Below are positions 33,526 to 42,526 of a DNA stretch of 64,000 nt, piece by piece. The stretch's first letter is position 1; each line of letters begins with the position of its first letter. Both the position numbers and the translations under genes were made by a program. The notes below the pieces were generated by a model, which saw only the letters and a program-made list of their open reading frames with translations, did not search any database and was not told the DNA's origin. Source of the stretch: DTU013 sp964512095 (GTDB lineage Bacteria; Bacillota; Clostridia; Acetivibrionales; DTU013); contig CAZEIH010000018.1 in NCBI GenBank assembly GCA_964512095.1, positions 1 through 64,000 of the forward strand, given 5' to 3'.

Positions 33526-35264
33526 AAATATGCAGGGAGAGTCAGCCTAACCCATTTGTCGCTGTAATAGCCATAATGGCTCTCTACCGCCTTGTTTTTC
33601 AAATCAAACACCGATACTGCACCTTCAATGCGTAACTCGCTACCATCCTTACTTTTGGGGTTATCAGCGTAATAACCCTTGTACTTGCCATCTGGTGCAA
33701 GAAAGCTTATGAGCTCCTTGGCATCACTGAGCTCCACCCTCCCCTTCTCCGCAAGCCTTTCAAGGAGCTGCCTGTGAAGCTCATCATAGCGCCATTGTAT
33801 ATCATTGACCCTCTTGCCTATTATCCGCTGTGTCCAACGGTGCATGGCAAAGTAACGCATCTCTGGAATTATACAATGGTTTGATGCTACAAGCAGCTCG
33901 TCGCTATTCTCTCTCTGAGGTGCAAAATAGAAGGAGGAAGGACAGTTCTGCTCCCCAGTCCTGTTAATATAGCCGTCCTCCTCGAAAGCACCGGTATATA
34001 TAATATTCTGCTTCTTTTTCATTTTATTGTAACGCTCCCATAGCTGATGATTAAAGGTAAGGTACTCAAGAGGGTATTTATAGTCATTCCATCGAAACAT
34101 CACACCGTTTTGGTAAGGTACTGATCTATGGCTCTTTATAAAATCTGCATCAGGCAGCAGGGTGATATACTCTTTATCAGGGTACTGAGTCACCTCTAAT
34201 TCTGGCCAGGAGGCACCAGCTTCAGCTATACATGAGCGTCCTGTTCCATCTGCAATTATGTAAAGCCAGGAAACACCCTTTGGTAGCTGGGCCATAATAG
34301 AAGCAGCATCACCGGCGCTGGTGCTATACTGGGCACAAAGTCTTGTCATAAGTAAGGAGTTAACGCCGATATTATCAGGGTCGCAATTGGCTCCAGGTGA
34401 CATATTGACTCCTAAAGCAACACCCTGTAAATTCATTGCTGCAACACTACCAATCATCCCAGGGGCAGCAATGTTAACAAAGGGTATTGCCCTGCGGCCT
34501 TTCAGCACAGACTCTATAGAATTTTCATCCTGCTGCTCAGATGTAATAGGAGAATAAACTATTAGGGCTGCAGTATCCTGGAATACATCTGCTGACGGGA
34601 ATGTAAAATCCCTACCAAAGTAGCAGCCATTTCCTGCGCTTTTACCACAAACCGTGAAGGCATTGCACATCATAGGGATATCAAAATCCTCTGGTTCAAC
34701 ACCCTCCATACCAATTCTGAAGAAATTTCCGGAATAAATCATGGAACATATTATATCAATACCCGTATTCAATACAATCAGGCGCTCCATGTTGACCTTG
34801 GTTTTAGGGTTGCGGCTTTTACACCCGTCAAACACCCCCCTGACCTCTTCCCTTATCGTCTCTGGCATCTGCGCCCAGGCCTTTTTAGATAATTCATAAA
34901 TAATACGTATAAACGCACTCTGTATCAGCTTTATTTTATCAAGAACTTTGCTACCAATAAAAGAAAACACCACCCTGTCGGTATAATCCATTATCCGAGA
35001 AACCTCTTCCTCCGCCATGTTTCCCATCAGATAGCCTGTTTCATACGGAGTACCCTCAACATAATAGGCTTTTTTCGGCTTTCCTGTATCATAGTTAAGT
35101 ACCGACCTATTTTCAGCAGTTACACCCAGTCTCCCCTTATATGTAAAAACCCTGACTATCTTGAAGCCATCACTATTAAAAGCCTCCGTCAGGCGTATCA
35201 GGCGTTTGCCCGATATTGCGCTCCTGAACAAAAGGAACAACTCCTTTATCTCTCGCCTTGCCAT
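33522..35264 (-). CDS. C45-family Ntn-hydrolase/acyltransferase-like protein
   Basis: A 580-residue protein related to the autoproteolytic C45 (acyl-CoA:6-aminopenicillanate acyltransferase) and penicillin V acylase superfamily. Its key segment is MMCNAFTVCGKS followed by CYFGRDFTFP. The Cys at about residue 200 is the likely N-terminal nucleophile after self-cleavage, and the Arg-Asp downstream is typical. The N-terminal 199 residues would be a propeptide or separate domain, longer than usual. There is no clear signal peptide. It is the last gene of a radical SAM - PlsC - C45 operon (19-base gap). It may hydrolyse or form an N-acyl amide; the substrate is unknown. Confidence 0.7.
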   Translation of the reverse strand: MARREIKELFLLFRSAISGKRLIRLTEAFNSDGFKIVRVFTYKGRLGVTAENRSVLNYDTGKPKKAYYVEGTPYETGYLMGNMAEEEVSRIMDYTDRVVFSFIGSKVLDKIKLIQSAFIRIIYELSKKAWAQMPETIREEVRGVFDGCKSRNPKTKVNMERLIVLNTGIDIICSMIYSGNFFRIGMEGVEPEDFDIPMMCNAFTVCGKSAGNGCYFGRDFTFPSADVFQDTAALIVYSPITSEQQDENSIESVLKGRRAIPFVNIAAPGMIGSVAAMNLQGVALGVNMSPGANCDPDNIGVNSLLMTRLCAQYSTSAGDAASIMAQLPKGVSWLYIIADGTGRSCIAEAGASWPELEVTQYPDKEYITLLPDADFIKSHRSVPYQNGVMFRWNDYKYPLEYLTFNHQLWERYNKMKKKQNIIYTGAFEEDGYINRTGEQNCPSSFYFAPQRENSDELLVASNHCIIPEMRYFAMHRWTQRIIGKRVNDIQWRYDELHRQLLERLAEKGRVELSDAKELISFLAPDGKYKGYYADNPKSKDGSELRIEGAVSVFDLKNKAVESHYGYYSDKWVRLTLPAYF

Positions 35265-35283
35265 TCTACATCTATAATATGAT

Positions 35284-36012
35284 TCACAGGAGGTTGTTTG
35301 CGATTATTTCTCTGACTTTTTTCATCTGAGCAGCTGCATGCTTATTATTCTTACTATTCCTACCGTTCTGAGGCTGAACACATATTGGATCAGAAATGAT
35401 ACATTTTATATGGGCTTTGCGTATTCCAAAGCCGCTCCTGTTCATTATTAGATGAGTATCCTTGAGTATTACAGGGACAACAGGAACTCCTGCTTTTATT
35501 GCCATCTTAAGCCCGCCCTTTTTGAAGTTGGCAAGCTGATTGGAGGCATTGATTCTTCCCTCAGGATATATCACTAGTGAGTGGCCTTCCTTCAGCAGTC
35601 TTATGCCATTCTCCATGCTGTTAATATTTTGCATTACATTTTTTCTATCTATGAAAATACACTTCATATATTTCATCCAGGTACGTAGGATTGGTATATT
35701 TTCTGCATCCTTATCAGCCACAAATCCCTTAGGTCTAGGAATAAAGCCATGTATCACTGCACTGTCCAGGTGGCTTTGATGATTGCTGACAAATAGCACA
35801 GGCCCATCCGGTAGTTTTTCAAGCCCTAAAAGCTCCACAGTTGAACCTGTCAGATAAAACAAGCCCCTTGCAAGCATCATACTGAAACGGTATGCCAGTG
35901 CTTCCTTTTCTTTATTTCTTCCCCTATTCTCCAAGTGTTTTATTCTGTACAGCACTGGCATTGTTATAAAAAGGTATGCCCAGCCAATAGTGTACCAAAA
36001 AGCTGTTCGCAA
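35284..36012 (-). CDS. 1-acyl-sn-glycerol-3-phosphate acyltransferase-like (PlsC family)
   Basis: A 242-residue membrane-associated acyltransferase. The catalytic HX4D motif is NHQSHLD near residue 76, and the YPEGRIN block near residue 150 binds the phosphate-bearing acceptor. A hydrophobic N-terminus (residues 1-20) can anchor it. The start is TTG, with GGGG upstream. It lies 22 bases after the radical SAM gene and 19 bases before the C45 gene. That placement suggests acyl transfer in a specialised lipid or N-acyl product rather than only phospholipid synthesis. Confidence 0.85.
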   Translation of the reverse strand: MRTAFWYTIGWAYLFITMPVLYRIKHLENRGRNKEKEALAYRFSMMLARGLFYLTGSTVELLGLEKLPDGPVLFVSNHQSHLDSAVIHGFIPRPKGFVADKDAENIPILRTWMKYMKCIFIDRKNVMQNINSMENGIRLLKEGHSLVIYPEGRINASNQLANFKKGGLKMAIKAGVPVVPVILKDTHLIMNRSGFGIRKAHIKCIISDPICVQPQNGRNSKNNKHAAAQMKKVREIIANNLL

Positions 36013-36034
36013 TATTTTCGCACCCCATTATTTT

Positions 36035-36979
36035 TCAAGAAAATCTTTCACGATAGCTACAGCTCCTACACAACTGTTCAACTACTCGCCTTTGTGAAAA
36101 TCCATTGTAAAAAGCTTCAGCACGTTTACTCTTTAGTATATGCTTAAGCTCCTGTGAAAATATATTTCCAAGACTGATAATACCGTTGTTGTCTAAACAG
36201 CAGGGTACAACTGTGCCATCGGAAAGTATTGCCAGTTGATCCCTCAATCCCATGCAAAAGCCTTTGCTGATTGGTTTTTCTCTGGAACAGCTATCGGGCT
36301 TGACACAGGCTGATGATACAGTATCGTCTGTAGGATCGTCTTCGGCATGGCAATCGTCAGGCCATTGGAATACCTCTGCCCTATTGATATACAATCTATC
36401 CTTCACAGTAATCCTATCCTTCTCAATAAAGGTATTCCATAAAGAAAAATCAATGCTACAGTGTTTCTCTATGCTCTCAAGAACCCACTTATTATACTTG
36501 TCTGCAGACGATGCTCCAATGTTCCACAGCCTGTAGGATATAAATATATCGCCTCTTTCAAGGGCTTTATCGCTAAATCGAAAAATGTCATCTAAGTATT
36601 TTTTTCGCTCTTCGGGACTTACAACACCTTCCCGGCTGTGAAGAGAAAAGTTAACCTGCCTGAGAGCATGGGCGTCTAGCAGGTCCTTCTGTCTTTTTAA
36701 TATTAGGGTGCCATTTGTTGTGATGTTAACTCTAAAACCATATGAATGGCTAATCTCAAAAATCTTAGTCAATTCAGGATGCAGCAGCGGCTCTCCCATG
36801 ACATGTAAATATATGTACCTTGTGTAACCAGTTATTCGTCCCAATACTTTTTCAAAGTCACACAAGCTCATAAATGTTGACTTTCTAACAGTGCCGGGAC
36901 AAAATGAACATGATAGATTACATACATTTGTTATTTCTATATATACCTTTTTAAACCTTTGTGATTTTTCGGACACCAT
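36035..36979 (-). CDS. Radical SAM/SPASM-type protein
   Basis: The 314-residue enzyme has the [4Fe-4S] radical SAM motif CNLSCSFC (a CX3CX2C pattern) at about residues 17-24. A SPASM-like C-terminal region follows, with Cys in CMGLRDQ, CCLDNNG and CRSCSY, suited to extra Fe-S clusters. Such enzymes modify peptides, proteins or small molecules. It opens the three-gene operon with PlsC and C45; no precursor peptide gene is evident nearby. AGGTGA four bases upstream of the ATG supports the start. Confidence 0.88.
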   Translation of the reverse strand: MVSEKSQRFKKVYIEITNVCNLSCSFCPGTVRKSTFMSLCDFEKVLGRITGYTRYIYLHVMGEPLLHPELTKIFEISHSYGFRVNITTNGTLILKRQKDLLDAHALRQVNFSLHSREGVVSPEERKKYLDDIFRFSDKALERGDIFISYRLWNIGASSADKYNKWVLESIEKHCSIDFSLWNTFIEKDRITVKDRLYINRAEVFQWPDDCHAEDDPTDDTVSSACVKPDSCSREKPISKGFCMGLRDQLAILSDGTVVPCCLDNNGIISLGNIFSQELKHILKSKRAEAFYNGFSQRRVVEQLCRSCSYRERFS

Positions 36980-37071
36980 CCGGTCACCTGACCTTTTCTG
37001 TTTTTTTCAAACTACAATAACACTATATAGTATTTTCTCATAAAATGCTGTAATATTATAGTTGTTCATTG

Positions 37072-37196
37072 CAGTCAATTCACTTCGCTCAGGGAGTCAG
37101 GTGGAGACTGAACTCCACTGACCAAGGAAGTAAATTAATTCGTCTTCATTCATCGCCGACCTATAGAGGTCGTCGTCTTCTGAAGACGTAGATAAA
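37072..37196 (+). repeat. Dispersed hairpin element, full-length copy R8
   Basis: A near-consensus copy in plus orientation, from CAGTCAATTCACTTCG to GACGTAGATAAA, with both main hairpins present. It lies between the divergent radical SAM and TIM-barrel genes, 72 bases before the latter. Confidence 0.9.
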
Positions 37197-37267
37197 CAGT
37201 AGCTACTTCATCAACTAAACATCTTTCATGGCGTACCATAAGCTTCATAATTAGCAAGGAGGAATAT

Positions 37268-38977
37268 ATGAGTTACAGAAATTTCAAGACAGCACTTTAT
37301 GCCCGTGTGGAGGACCTTACTAGGATCAGCGATCTACATGAATTTGATAAACAATTTGCTTTGCTGGAAAAGCATATCCACATAGACAAAATATATCTAG
37401 AAAGCTTACGTAGCTTTGAATCCATCCAGCGGGAGAAGCTGCTTCTGTTGAAAAAATATTTCGAGAACAAGGGGCTTAAAGTATCCTGTGGCATAACCAC
37501 CACAGGAGCGGAAAAACCTGACGGTCACGGCTTCAATTCTCTTTGTTATACCAATAGCGAGCACAGAGAAAAGCTTAAGGCCGTAGTTGAAATGTCAGCC
37601 ACTATATTCGACGAAATAATTCTTGATGACTTTTTCTATACAAACTGTAAATGCAGTAGCTGCATAAAGGCTAAGGGTGATGATAGCTGGTCAAAATTCC
37701 GACTCCATCTAATGAAGGAAGTAGCCGACCAGCTTATTATCGGCCCTGCAAAGAATATAAACCCCGATATTAATATGGTGATAAAGTTCCCTAACTGGTA
37801 CGATAGCTTCAGAGAAACCGGCTACAGCCTGGAAACTGAGTCTCGTATGTTTGATATGATCTACACAGGTACAGAAACAAGAGACCCAATGTATACCCAA
37901 CAGCACCTTCCAAAATACTTAAGCTATTTTATTATGAGATATTTTGAGAATGTGAAGCCCCTTAGAAACGGCGGTGGTTGGTTCGATTCATACGAATGTA
38001 GCGGCAGTCTAAATACTTATGTCGAACAGGCATATCTTACATTGTTCGCAAAGCCCCGAGAAGTAACACTATTTTGCCTTGGAACGTTATTAGACAAACA
38101 ATTTCGCATATTTACCCCATTGGCAGGTTATGCCTTCGAAGCTTTAGATGAGTTTTTGGGAGAGCTTGGCACTCCGCTAGGCACAGCCTGTTATATACCC
38201 TGTGGTTCAAGCGGAGAGGATTACCTTCACAATCATGTGGGGATGCTGGGCATACCTCTTGAAGCATACCCCTACTTCCCCGAGGGGCAAAGCAAAATAT
38301 TCCTGACCGAGAGCGCAGCCGGAGACATGGATATAATAGAAAAAATAGAAAAAAGCCTTCAGGACGGGGGCGACGTAATTATTAGCACCGGTCTAGTAAA
38401 AGCCCTTCATGAGAAAGGCTTAGACCGTCTTGCCACTATTCGCATGCCAGGCAAAAAGGCTCTGGTTGACCGTTTTAGCCTGTCGAAAACGGGTTTCAAT
38501 CTTGAAAGTGTTTTTCCATCATGGAAATCCATTCTGCTACCCTTAATCAGTATGCATACAAACGATGCCTGCTCACTGATAGAAGGTATCGGAGCATGTA
38601 CAGGCTTGTCGGTATTATCTGTCACTCATTACGGGAAAGGCCGCCTATATGTACTAACAATACCAGAGGATTCAGGCGATTTGTGCAACTATCCCCGGGA
38701 GGTGCTAAACAAGATTAGGAGCGTGTTAAAGTGCAATGCTCCTGTAACGTTAGATGCTAAAGCTAATATAGCTCTGTTTACCTATGATAATAATACCTTT
38801 GTACTGGAAAGCTTCCTTCCCCACGCTGATGATGTGAACATTATCATAGACAGACCAGGCGCAGTACTTCAAGATTTGGTCACCGGCACCTCTCATCAGG
38901 GTATCACTACCGGCTCCACTACCCACTTCACTATGAATCTACCTTCAGGTACCTACAAAGCCTTCCGCATAAAGTGA
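37268..38977 (+). CDS. Uncharacterised TIM-barrel, glycoside hydrolase-like protein
   Basis: I do not recognise the family with certainty. The 569-residue protein lacks a signal peptide. The N-terminal 350 residues have the rhythm of a barrel glycosidase. IILDDFFYTNCKCSSC near residue 118 places an acidic pair at a strand end and follows it with Cys-x-Cys-x-x-Cys, which could bind metal. GGGWFDSYEC lies near residue 237. The middle (about 350-450) resembles a glutamine-amidotransferase-like beta-galactosidase domain, and the last 80 residues a beta-sandwich. GGAGG five bases upstream supports the ATG; a terminator follows. Confidence 0.5.
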   Translation: MSYRNFKTALYARVEDLTRISDLHEFDKQFALLEKHIHIDKIYLESLRSFESIQREKLLLLKKYFENKGLKVSCGITTTGAEKPDGHGFNSLCYTNSEHREKLKAVVEMSATIFDEIILDDFFYTNCKCSSCIKAKGDDSWSKFRLHLMKEVADQLIIGPAKNINPDINMVIKFPNWYDSFRETGYSLETESRMFDMIYTGTETRDPMYTQQHLPKYLSYFIMRYFENVKPLRNGGGWFDSYECSGSLNTYVEQAYLTLFAKPREVTLFCLGTLLDKQFRIFTPLAGYAFEALDEFLGELGTPLGTACYIPCGSSGEDYLHNHVGMLGIPLEAYPYFPEGQSKIFLTESAAGDMDIIEKIEKSLQDGGDVIISTGLVKALHEKGLDRLATIRMPGKKALVDRFSLSKTGFNLESVFPSWKSILLPLISMHTNDACSLIEGIGACTGLSVLSVTHYGKGRLYVLTIPEDSGDLCNYPREVLNKIRSVLKCNAPVTLDAKANIALFTYDNNTFVLESFLPHADDVNIIIDRPGAVLQDLVTGTSHQGITTGSTTHFTMNLPSGTYKAFRIK

Positions 38978-39016
38978 GTACGGATGAAGCTCTAGACCGA
39001 TAAAAGAAAATTTCAA

Positions 39017-39052
39017 AAAAGACGGAGCATCCAAGCCCCGTCTTTTCTTTTG
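39017..39052. terminator. Rho-independent terminator, probably bidirectional
   Basis: AAAAGACGG (39017-39025) pairs with CCGTCTTTT (39038-39046), followed by CTTTTG on the plus strand and preceded by an A-run that gives T's on the minus strand. It sits between convergent genes. Confidence 0.8.
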
Positions 39053-39059
39053 TAATCTG

Positions 39060-39935
39060 TTACGCCAGTATCAAGTCAATTTTACCCCAAGTCATGTGGC
39101 AGGAAACTATATATGCTTTCCCTTGATTCTTAAAGGTATAGCTTTCGGCAACCATCTGGGGATCCATTTCCAATTCCACGCCATTATTGGACATGTTCAC
39201 CAGGAATATCCCGTTGTGCAGGTTAAGGAATTCTCCTACAGAGGCCTGAGCAAGTTCATCAGGCTCAACGATGTCCTCTTGGGCAAATTTGGCTGCGAAG
39301 GCGACAAATTCCGCTGTATCACAGGCTATACCTGTATGAATAGCTATCTTTCCTAAGATTTCCTGGGATGCATACCACTGAAACGTCATATCGGTTTTCA
39401 GCTGGTTAATCTCTACTGTTGGGCTTTCATCTACAAATCTGATAATATTCTTAATAAAGAGAGTAACATAATCACTGTAGGTTTTTGTCAGAATCGTCTC
39501 ACCATAATTTTGGAATATCTGCTCAATCTCCTGAGCATCATCCTTTCTTACCACATTAAACTGCCTGGTCGACATCCCGTTTTCCTTTTTGTAATTATTA
39601 AGTGCGGACTGTAATTGCTCCATAGTTAAGAAATTCTTATCAATAAGGGCCTGTCCAAGCATTAGATGCCCCTGTTTCTGTGTAGAAAGCAGCTCATTAA
39701 GCTGGGCTTCAGTTATATATCCCTGCTCAATTGCCAGTTCTCCGAATCTTTTATCTACTCTTTTTTGCATACTGTGAATTTGCTCAACCTGCGAAGGTAC
39801 CATATACCCTGCATTAATTGCTATAACGCCGAGCTTAAGATGAACTGAGCGCTGATACTCGAGAGCCTCAGTTAGCTGTTCCGGTGTAACAATTCCTTTG
39901 TTCAACAGATAATGTCCGAAATATTGGCTAAACAT
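39060..39935 (-). CDS. Double MshEN domain fused to a CheX-like phosphatase
   Basis: The N-terminus holds four 24-residue motifs at residues 5-28, 34-57, 63-86 and 92-115, each separated by exactly five residues. They match the paired pattern of MshEN domains ([R]LGxxLxxxGxxxxxxLxxxLxxQ), which bind cyclic-di-GMP in MshE-type ATPases. The third (RFGE...STQ) is closest to consensus. Residues about 140-291 resemble CheX, a phosphatase of CheY-P. The catalytic ExxN appears as EFLN near residue 234. The gene follows a CheY gene by 15 bases. This suggests that cyclic-di-GMP controls dephosphorylation of that CheY. AGGAG eight bases upstream supports the ATG. Confidence 0.75.
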   Translation of the reverse strand: MFSQYFGHYLLNKGIVTPEQLTEALEYQRSVHLKLGVIAINAGYMVPSQVEQIHSMQKRVDKRFGELAIEQGYITEAQLNELLSTQKQGHLMLGQALIDKNFLTMEQLQSALNNYKKENGMSTRQFNVVRKDDAQEIEQIFQNYGETILTKTYSDYVTLFIKNIIRFVDESPTVEINQLKTDMTFQWYASQEILGKIAIHTGIACDTAEFVAFAAKFAQEDIVEPDELAQASVGEFLNLHNGIFLVNMSNNGVELEMDPQMVAESYTFKNQGKAYIVSCHMTWGKIDLILA

Positions 39936-39950
39936 ATTTCACTCTCCTTA

Positions 39951-40319
39951 TCAGAAAATATTGTTTACAATATGGTCAATTTGGGACTTTTCCCATGGTT
40001 TTTGGATAAAGTCAGAAGCCCCTGCCTCCATTGCCGCCTTTAAATGATTTTTTGTGCCCGAAGATGAAAGCATGATGATTTTTGCATCCTTCTTTACATC
40101 AATCATCTCCCGTAAAGCTTCAATCCCATTTTTATCAGGCATTACAATATCCAGAAAAACTAAATCAGGATTGTTTTCCTTGAATAATTCTATTGAGCTT
40201 TGGCCATTTGACGCTTCAATTATATTAAAGTCGCCACATTCCATAAGACAGTCCTTCATTTTTTTCCTAACCAATAGAGAATCATCGCAGACAAGAATTG
40301 TAGGCCTGTTACTACTCAT
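39951..40319 (-). CDS. CheY-like receiver-only response regulator
   Basis: A 122-residue single receiver domain with CDDS (residues 11-14), the phospho-acceptor in DLVFLDIVMPD near residue 57, the Ser of MLSSSG near 85 and the Lys of FIQKPW near 107. It has no output domain. It is the first gene of a two-gene operon with the MshEN-CheX protein 15 bases downstream, its probable phosphatase. A GGGGGGATAG ribosome binding site precedes the ATG. Confidence 0.9.
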   Translation of the reverse strand: MSSNRPTILVCDDSLLVRKKMKDCLMECGDFNIIEASNGQSSIELFKENNPDLVFLDIVMPDKNGIEALREMIDVKKDAKIIMLSSSGTKNHLKAAMEAGASDFIQKPWEKSQIDHIVNNIF

Positions 40320-40414
40320 AACTATCCCCCCCGAAATATGTAGAATTTTCTTATATTATAATACTAACTGATTTCTGGAAATAAGTAAAGAAACTGCTTT
40401 CAACCAATATGTTT

Positions 40415-40442
40415 AACGTTTCATTCGCCACTGCATAGAATA
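40415..40442 (+). promoter_or_regulatory. Candidate mother-cell sporulation promoter (SigK/SigE type)
   Basis: AAC (40415-40417), 16 bases, then CATAGAATA (40434-40442), a full match to the SigK -10 pattern CATAnnnTA and one mismatch from the SigE box. Start of transcription would be near 40449, about 27 bases before the first gene of the tgl-spoVB operon. Confidence 0.5.
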
Positions 40443-40475
40443 TAGAAGAAATGTATATGTAAAGGGGTTATCAAT

Positions 40476-41435
40476 ATGCAGCTGCCTAAAGGCTCAGGAC
40501 TTGAAGCTCTGGATAAGCTTGCCCGCAGGAGCGTCAAATTCTATTGCGACATACTACGGTCAGATTACTTTAAGGTGAACCTCCCCGCATCTTTAAAAAA
40601 GCTCCAGGCAATTGACCTGCTCTCATTAAATAATCTAAAAAGGCCGGTGGAATCAATAATAAATGGGCTCACTAGTATTACAGCTCAACTCAACACTAGA
40701 CCTGAAAAAATTGATTACAGTGTCATTGTAAACAGCTTCCTACCTCCGGGGGCAAGACTCACAAAGCCACAATTTCCAGAAGACTCAGGTGAAATTCAAT
40801 TTGCCGATCTTGACGGAGATGGCCGAAAAGAGCTTGTCGCCTCATACCTGACTGGGGAAGGTATAAGAACTCTGGTCCTAAAAAAGGATCAGGTTCAGTG
40901 GTTCAAGTTAGCTGAAATCAGCAATCCTGAATTCAAAGGAATCCATTATCTCACAAATGCCGACATTACAGGCGAGGGAAAACCCAACCTACTTTTGGGA
41001 CTCATATCCCCTCAGCAGGACCGAACACTTGTGGCATATTCTATATCTGATGGAAGTTCAAAAAGGATTTTTAGCAAAAAATACAACAAGCTGGAGCTGG
41101 TAAAAATAAGAAGCGCCTCCGGTTACCCAAAAGACGCCTGTGCATTATGGCATGAAATCTCACCTGGTATATTCGACATCGAGGTTGTACACTGGAACGG
41201 CATCGATCTGGAGAACATTGATAAAACACGCTATCTTGCAAACAGAGTGCTCCCCTACCACATAAGAAGGCTAAGACAGAATCCTCAAGATACTATAGGC
41301 TGGTACAATCTTGCCGACACCTTCCTGCAGGCTGGGGATAGGGCAAGAGCAGAGAGAGCTATACTGTACGGTCTCCAGTATAATCCTGATCCATTGACGA
41401 AGGAAAAACTTTCAGAGCTCCAAAGCCGGCTCTGA
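40476..41435 (+). CDS. Uncharacterised FG-GAP/TPR-like protein of the sporulation operon
   Basis: I know no function for this 319-residue protein. There is no signal peptide. A central FG-GAP-like beta region includes FADLDGDGRKEL near residue 110, whose Asp pattern could bind calcium, and a second, weaker repeat NADITGEGKPNL near 165. The last 60 residues form a TPR-like helical pair (GWYNLADTFLQAGDRARAE near 275). AAAGGGG precedes the ATG. It opens a four-gene plus-strand operon with the next unknown gene, tgl and spoVB, and a SigK-type promoter lies upstream, so a late sporulation role is inferred. Confidence 0.6.
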   Translation: MQLPKGSGLEALDKLARRSVKFYCDILRSDYFKVNLPASLKKLQAIDLLSLNNLKRPVESIINGLTSITAQLNTRPEKIDYSVIVNSFLPPGARLTKPQFPEDSGEIQFADLDGDGRKELVASYLTGEGIRTLVLKKDQVQWFKLAEISNPEFKGIHYLTNADITGEGKPNLLLGLISPQQDRTLVAYSISDGSSKRIFSKKYNKLELVKIRSASGYPKDACALWHEISPGIFDIEVVHWNGIDLENIDKTRYLANRVLPYHIRRLRQNPQDTIGWYNLADTFLQAGDRARAERAILYGLQYNPDPLTKEKLSELQSRL

Positions 41436-41476
41436 TGGCTAGAAATTCGTAAAGCTCTTGAAAGGATGGTGACAGT

Positions 41477-42526
41477 ATGCCAGGTACACAGACCGCACTC
41501 CTTGATAATATAAGGATTAGCAATGGTTCTGACTTTTTGAGGAGCTACTTCCATGAACTACTCCACACAGACCGGGAAAACCTTCTAGCGCTGCTAAATG
41601 ACCAAAATCTCCGGTTTTGTTCACTGTACGTTCTGAAGCAGGATATATTAACGAATCAACTTCAGGAGAATCTACCTTCATTACTTAAAAAGGCTTTGGA
41701 AATTTCAGATGAGCTTTCCGGCAAAACCAATACAAGGAGCACCAAAAGTAGATTAGACAAAACACGGAGCAGACCGGACCCATCGTTACAGGCAAGGCTA
41801 AATGCAGCCGTGGAAGAAAGAATGCGCATGGACAAACAGACAGTTTCGCCACCACTTGAATGGATAGTCGAAACAGGTTGGTCAGACCCGCTTCCCGATG
41901 TAGCATATGAAATCCTTTTGGAACGCTGCACCTCCCTACTCCTTAAAAGCTTAACCAATAGGTCACTCTTATCTGTTGTTGTTGGGCATATATTTGACAG
42001 AAACAGACACGATAAGCTAATCCACAATCTGGTATGGGCGTTTTTCGAAGCCAAAGATACTGACAGTCTTTACCTACTGGCTAAGAGGCTAAACTCCGAG
42101 GATATTCGGGACACTGCCCTGGCCAAAAAGCTATTAGGGTTTATTCCAGGTTTAGAAGCAACAGATGGAGTATCAGCATATTACAGGGCAATGCAATGGC
42201 TTTCTGAAAACCAGCCCTTTCTATGCTATACAGGTGAAAGTATGAAAATGTGTAGTAAACCGATCTATTACACAGTGTCAATGGAGGCCAAGTACCTCTG
42301 CCGCCAAGTGTCTGCCAACAACGGAAGGCCACTGTCCCAGCTACATGATAAGGAATTGAAGCTACTTATGGAGTTCAGGAGGCTGCCTGAAGCAGAACAG
42401 CTACTGTTGTCTAACTTTTCCTATATGCTCCAAAAAAGAGATATACACCAATGGAATTCCTGGATGGGTCTTCCTGTCGCCAGGCAATCAGAGTCAGCAT
42501 CAGTTGTTATGGGGGGATTGTCATGA
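41477..42526 (+). CDS. Uncharacterised protein translationally coupled to tgl
   Basis: The 349-residue soluble, mostly helical protein is unfamiliar to me. A basic, Ser/Thr/Arg-rich linker (about residues 75-105) separates an N-terminal helical part from a larger C-terminal helical part. There is no signal peptide or recognisable catalytic motif. Its stop overlaps the tgl start in ATGA, so the two are made together. It could be a spore-coat substrate or regulator of the transglutaminase, but this rests only on gene order. Confidence 0.6.
   Translation: MPGTQTALLDNIRISNGSDFLRSYFHELLHTDRENLLALLNDQNLRFCSLYVLKQDILTNQLQENLPSLLKKALEISDELSGKTNTRSTKSRLDKTRSRPDPSLQARLNAAVEERMRMDKQTVSPPLEWIVETGWSDPLPDVAYEILLERCTSLLLKSLTNRSLLSVVVGHIFDRNRHDKLIHNLVWAFFEAKDTDSLYLLAKRLNSEDIRDTALAKKLLGFIPGLEATDGVSAYYRAMQWLSENQPFLCYTGESMKMCSKPIYYTVSMEAKYLCRQVSANNGRPLSQLHDKELKLLMEFRRLPEAEQLLLSNFSYMLQKRDIHQWNSWMGLPVARQSESASVVMGGLS

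Noticed and set aside
36980..37267. Precursor peptide gene for the radical SAM enzyme
   Set aside because: The gap upstream of the radical SAM gene is filled by element R8, and no short Cys-rich or leader-like frame with a ribosome binding site was found.
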